DNA from: Desulfobacteraceae bacterium
Lineage (GTDB): Bacteria; Desulfobacterota; Desulfobacteria; Desulfobacterales; UBA11574
DNA: 5,132 nt
Direction of reading: 5' to 3'
NCBI GenBank assembly: GCA_013203195.1
Contig: JABMQM010000282.1
Span: 1-5,132 of the forward strand
Positions 4,945-5,132 of the stretch are shown piece by piece. The notes beneath the pieces are model-generated. The model ran no database searches and was not told where the DNA came from. It saw only the letters and a list, made by a program, of their open reading frames with translations. The number at the start of each line of letters is the position of its first letter. Within the stretch, counting starts at the first letter, position 1. The position numbers and the translations under genes are program-made.

Positions 4945-5132
4945 TTAGTAGTTGACCTGCATCAGATATAACCCCTGGGGCGGGGCTGTTGCGCCGGCAA
5001 GATTACGGTCTTTTGACAGCAGTATCCTTTTAAAATCTTTTGGAGTGCTTTTCGCAAGTCCGACATCCACAAGGGTTCCCACAATATTTCGGACCATAAA
5101 TCTTAAGAATCCGTCTCCTTCAATCTCAAAGA
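4945..5132 (-). CDS. truA: tRNA pseudouridine synthase A, C-terminal end (cut by window edge)
   Basis: Sixty-one codons plus stop are visible, from FEIEGDGFLRF through MVRNIVGTLVDVG to APPQGLYLMQVNY. They match the left fragment except for one residue (Tyr instead of Phe in GLYLMQ). The open frame reaches the window edge, so the N-terminal catalytic half may follow to the right and this may be the functional gene; that cannot be seen here. In this family the conserved C-terminal blocks help form the active site and bind tRNA. The gene faces hicA tail to tail, with the PIN-like remnant and a terminator hairpin between them. Confidence 0.88.
   Translation of the reverse strand, partial: FEIEGDGFLRFMVRNIVGTLVDVGLAKSTPKDFKRILLSKDRNLAGATAPPQGLYLMQVNY

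Larger units (their letters stand above)
4871..5132. repeat. right copy of the duplicated truA 3' end and flank
   Basis: Partner of 3461-3722 (constant offset 1410, no indel). The copy is cut by the window end. Weaker similarity extends left to about 4838, where a GATAACTGC stretch aligns with GATATCTGC of the left copy (3439-3447). The DNA between the two copies carries hicBA and the PIN-like remnant. Confidence 0.9.

Overview
The window reads as an accessory, scarred stretch of a bacterial chromosome. The protein flavour points to a sulfate-reducer-like Desulfobacterota/Deltaproteobacterium: a cytoplasmic multi-sensor histidine kinase, a PAS protein with a CPW...DEVFKGKT signature, and a rubredoxin-less rubrerythrin-type protein. 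This assignment is an inference from sequence style; no rRNA or tRNA is present to confirm it.

Left part, positions 1-2624, minus strand: a two-gene signalling operon. The upstream gene encodes a small PAS protein (2624 to 2188) broken by one missing base near 2447. Its end overlaps by 4 bases (ATGA) the start of a 662-residue histidine kinase (2191 to 203) with a Crp-type cyclic-nucleotide-binding-like fold, a Cys/His-rich GAF domain, a PAS domain, and HisKA and HATPase_c domains. No response regulator lies in the 200 bases left of the kinase. Positions 1-202 hold only hairpins and a short 9-base repeat.

Middle, 2625-3193: a short AT-rich divergent promoter region separates the PAS gene from a plus-strand ferritin-like diiron protein with both halves of the metal site intact.

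Right part, 3194-5132: a recombination hotspot. It holds, in order, the last 27 codons of a transposase, a 9-bp inverted repeat, a 5'-truncated copy of truA (tRNA pseudouridine synthase A), a gene-poor spacer, an intact hicBA toxin-antitoxin pair, a likely remnant of a PIN-domain (VapC-like) toxin, and the 3' end of a second truA that runs off the window. The two truA ends and their downstream flanks are a direct repeat at a constant offset of 1410 bases (3461-3722 versus 4871-5132). In the coding part they differ at 8 of 188 bases, and only one of the seven changed codons alters the amino acid.

The best-supported unusual structure is therefore a toxin-antitoxin island bracketed by a duplicated truA 3' end, resembling integration or single-crossover insertion at the 3' end of a housekeeping gene. 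The second is the damaged PAS gene translationally coupled to a chimeric-looking kinase. I see no clear evidence for a wholly new system, but both loci merit comparison with related genomes.
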